Shown piece by piece: positions 60,956-64,000 of a stretch of DNA of 64,000 bases. The position numbers and the translations under genes were made by a program. Location of the stretch: contig JXTC01000029.1 in the NCBI GenBank assembly GCA_002914845.1, positions 640,206 through 704,205 of the forward strand, read 5' to 3'. Under the pieces are notes generated by a model that saw only the letters and a list, made by a program, of their open reading frames with translations, was not told where the DNA came from and did no database searches. How positions within the stretch are numbered: the first letter of the stretch is position 1; every line of letters begins with the position of its first letter. The stretch comes from Trema orientale. Its lineage: Eukaryota > Streptophyta > Magnoliopsida > Rosales > Cannabaceae.

Positions 60956-63900
60956 TTATAATTGATTTTTGTTTGAGTGTACATATCCTTCGACGTCATA
61001 CTTCTGGTACATCACCGCTTGATTTTCCTCCCACCATCGCTCCGCTTCCCTCTCATTGAATCTTCTCCGACTGCCACAGAAACAAAAAATCGATCAATCA
61101 ATCGATAATTACCAAAGAAATCCAGCACTATATGGCAGCCATGACAGTCTAGTTTTTATTCAAACCAGTATACATGTGAACTTCAATCAACCAAAAACAA
61201 AAGGAATAGAATCGAAGGAAAAAGAAAAAGGTTCCAACATGAAGACTTTTGGGTAATACAAAAGACATGGTAACTAAAAATATAATGAGAATACAAAATT
61301 TAAATCCTCATATAAAACACTTACCTAAATCTCACTCGCTTCAGTCCCTTCTGCCCACTTGGCAAAATAGTGAAAGTGATATATACCCCAGGTTCATATT
61401 GTTCTACCCATTGAAGCTTCAGATCTTTAGTTTCTTTTTCCTGGGATTTCATACATCCATCTTGTGGATCTACTGACTTGTTGCCGTCACGGCATGTATC
61501 ACTTCCATACAGAAATTTCAACGTATCAGAGAACACAATAGGAGAATTGGATATATTATCTGAGTGTCTGTCTTTTGGTGTTCCAACTTGAGACAAATCA
61601 GTAGCAACTGGCACAGGCTGTACACCTTTTAAACAAGGACTATCTGTATAGAGAGGCGTGATTGGAGGAAGATTTCTGCCAGCTACATCTTTTTCTTTTC
61701 TTCCGCTAGATACGTTCTCCGAAATTTTATGAAGCTGCAACAATAATATGTATCAGTTATGGGATAACATAGCTAGAGCACATACTTCAGATAACATGAA
61801 CAATCATGATACATAAAAGTCTGAAAAAATCTTATTATCGATTTATTGTAAAACATTGAAGAGAAATAAAGCAATAAAGCAACCCCAAAAATGATCTCTA
61901 AAGAAAAAGTACCCTCAATGCCAAAGCTTTTATAACTTCTTTGGCTGCTTTACATCTTGCAGCTTCATCCCTTGCCAGGGACCATGTATCATCGACTTTT
62001 TGTTGACATTCTTGAATTTTCTGGTTTCCAATTTGACATTTCTTTTCCAGGTTTCTTACCTATTAAGAGTAAAATGAATTAAGTAGGCAAAAAAACTTTC
62101 AAGATACAATTTGAATTAATCTTTAACAACAATACAAATACAGCCTAGAAAGTATGTCCACAAGAGCAAGAAAGAAAAAAAAGCCTGAAAAGTACGTTCC
62201 AACACAAAAAACAAGTTCTTGGAAGACACGGCACTAATAATTCTTATAATCTAATGAACAGAATATGATAACCTTAACAATCCTGACCCATGATTTAAGC
62301 ATCTCATAGATCAATGAATCCTGATTCATGGCTTAAGCATCTCAAAGATCAATGAACAGGTAGATGTTTAAATTTGTGAGCTCCAGTAACACTGACAAAA
62401 CAATTTAATGGTTGCCCAATATAAATAAGCGGTAGAAGTGGCCTTTTGGTCTTAAAGGCCAAAACAAAGCTATGCAAAAATTGTCTTACCTGAGCTCTCA
62501 GAAGCTGAACTTCTTCAATAAGCATCTCCTCTGACTCGGATATGCCATTCTCTGTACCAGTCGTACTAGGTAAACTGGATTCTAGACACCCTGGAACAGC
62601 AGTAGGAGAAAATTGAGTTTTTGACAGAGGGATAAGTGCTACAGAAACTTCTCTATGATGCACCTCGAAAAGAGGAGGACATGGGACTTGCCCCCATTGT
62701 GGCTGTCCACCCAATAAAGAAGAAACAGACTCTAGATGGTTTTCTAGTTGATTTTTAGCTGACGTCCTTCTAGAGAATTGACTATCCTTGTTTGAAAACT
62801 GATTCACAGAGACCAGTTTGCCATATTTTGGTGTCGCGGCTCCAATTCCCCTACTTTCTTTCTCGTCTAGGAATCCCTTCTGTTCATTCAATAGCTGCTT
62901 CATACCATGATTTTCTAGCTTCAACAATCCAGCAGAATGTACTACTCCCCTTAGATTAGTGAAACATCGATCACAGACTCGAAAAGCCTTGCTTTTGTTA
63001 GGAGCAAGAGATGCGTTTATAGTCTTCTTACTGCTACAAGAATGGCAGAATAGAAGACCACAGTTGTAACAGTTATGCTTCTTCCTTGTAAACCCAAAGG
63101 GCACCTTACACCCACTGCAAGCTGACTGGTCAGTAACAGAAATCGATTTGTGTAAACAGACAGCGGCTGTGGAATTTGATCCACAAATAATATTTTCTAC
63201 CTGCCGGTCTCTTAGAGCCTCCACTAAAGTTGGTGAGTTTCTATCTTCAATGTCACCTAATCCTAATTGCCCATTCGCGCCCTTCCCCCAGGAATAAACA
63301 CTTCCCCTAGTTGTCAAAGCAGCAACATGGTACGAACCTGATGATATTTTCTTGATGAACTCTTCTTTAAGCTTTCCCTCAACCATTGTGATTGATCTAT
63401 CATTGGCCCTAGGATTTCCTAACTGTCCGTGCATTGCACTTCCCATTGTATAGACTGTACCATGACTGGTAAGCCCGACAGTCAACATTCTTCCACAAGA
63501 AACTTGAACAAAATCTTGATCTACAAGTCTTGCAATACATGTTGGTAAAAGCTTATTCTCCTCATCAGCATGACCAAGCCTTCCTTTATCTCCATCACCC
63601 CACGTAAATAGTTTCCCACCAACAGCATTGAACTTGAAACGATCAGCTATGATTTCAACAATAGCAGCAGTGTGCCATGAACCACATGCAACAGATTTTA
63701 CCCACAAACCCTTTAGAGATTCCACTTCTTTCGGTTGAAAGACACTTAGAACATTCCCGTGACCCAAAACCCCAAAAGTTCCATCTCCACAAGTAAATAA
63801 CTGCCCGGTATTCGTCACCATTGCTGCATGCCATTCCCCGCAAGCAACATGTGAAATATTGATACCATCCAATGGACCAGAAATTTTACGAGGCAACCAC

Positions 63901-64000
63901 TGACTCCTAATTTTCTCCCCACCCATCACTGCATCATGACAAGTGTCCCCCCAAGTATATAGCTCACCAGAATATGTTAGAGCGTATGTTTGATATTCAC
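60956..64000 (-). CDS. PRAF-like: PRAF-family protein (RCC1 repeats, FYVE finger, BRX), 3' part
   Basis: Partial: the 5' end lies beyond 64000. Exons seen: 62490-64000 (open to the edge), 61913-62059, 61325-61734, 60956-61070; all phases join and the last ends in TAA. In order: at least five RCC1 repeats (ACGEWHAAMV, ACGSWHTAAI, GSYHVAALTTRGSVYSWG); a FYVE finger at about 62960-63125 with CSGC, the plant-type RKKHNCYNCG in place of the canonical RRHHCR, FCHSC and CDRC; a linker; a coiled coil (EEVQLLRAQVRNLEKKCQ) across the first intron shown; and a C-terminal BRX domain (WVEQYEPGVYITF, then RRRFNEREAERWWEEN). Known: full-length members start with a PH domain, bind phosphoinositides and may act as exchange factors for small GTPases. 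The frame is intact. Its name and layout are secure; its cellular role here is inferred from the family. Confidence 0.93.

Noticed and set aside
62349-62489. Reading the PRAF exon through to a stop at 62349
   Set aside because: A strong donor ('ctcaggtaag') sits at 62490/62489, and the next exon resumes the coiled coil in phase; the read-through text is intron.

Overview
The window is AT-rich nuclear DNA of a flowering plant, almost certainly a eudicot. The genes are intron-rich with GT-AG borders and belong to plant-specific families: HD-ZIP IV, NAC, and the PRAF family (RCC1-FYVE-BRX). The intergenic space is built of plant retrotransposons (Ty3 elements, a decayed Athila/Tat-type element, a LINE), tRNA-derived SINEs and MITEs. 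The species cannot be named from the sequence. All exon joins below were read by hand from splice signals, phase and family similarity; no alignment or transcript was available.

Only three host genes can be supported, all on the minus strand. (1) 12820-18731: a complete 10-exon class IV homeodomain-leucine zipper gene (728 aa: homeodomain, zipper with a CxxC loop, START, START-associated region), closest by recalled motifs to the HDG8/9/10/FWA group. (2) 32872-37540: a complete 6-exon NAC gene (711 aa), closest to NAC045/NAC086, ending in two hydrophobic segments that suggest membrane tethering. (3) 60956-64000: the 3' part of a PRAF gene (RCC1 repeats, FYVE zinc finger, coiled coil, BRX), whose 5' end lies beyond the window.

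Everything else is mobile-element debris. 0-11.3 kb holds LTR-like sequence, a duplicated MITE, a fold-back MITE, a (TA)n-embedded MITE, a 30-nt perfect palindrome and an old Ty3 LTR. 19.9-31.5 kb holds a large (TA)n-embedded MITE, a SINE, and a dismembered Athila/Tat-type element: LTR-like sequence, integrase, a downstream plant-transposon-protein ORF split by a second SINE, and a 3' UTR. 38.8-48 kb holds a LINE relic, three LTR remnants (one a clean solo LTR with a 5-bp target duplication) and a CACTA-like end. 48.7-49.2 kb has a Ty3 gag fragment abutting a long (CT)n tract that contains the only N. 51.1-59.5 kb is a nearly full-length Ty3 element in minus orientation, inactivated by stops and by changed catalytic residues.

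The three genes share no obvious pathway and do not form a cluster. The main points for follow-up are a MITE family lodged in TA microsatellites (one copy inside an intron of the HD-ZIP IV gene), the two C-terminal hydrophobic segments of the NAC protein, and one LTR family present as five copies in different states. I found no clear evidence of a wholly new biological system.
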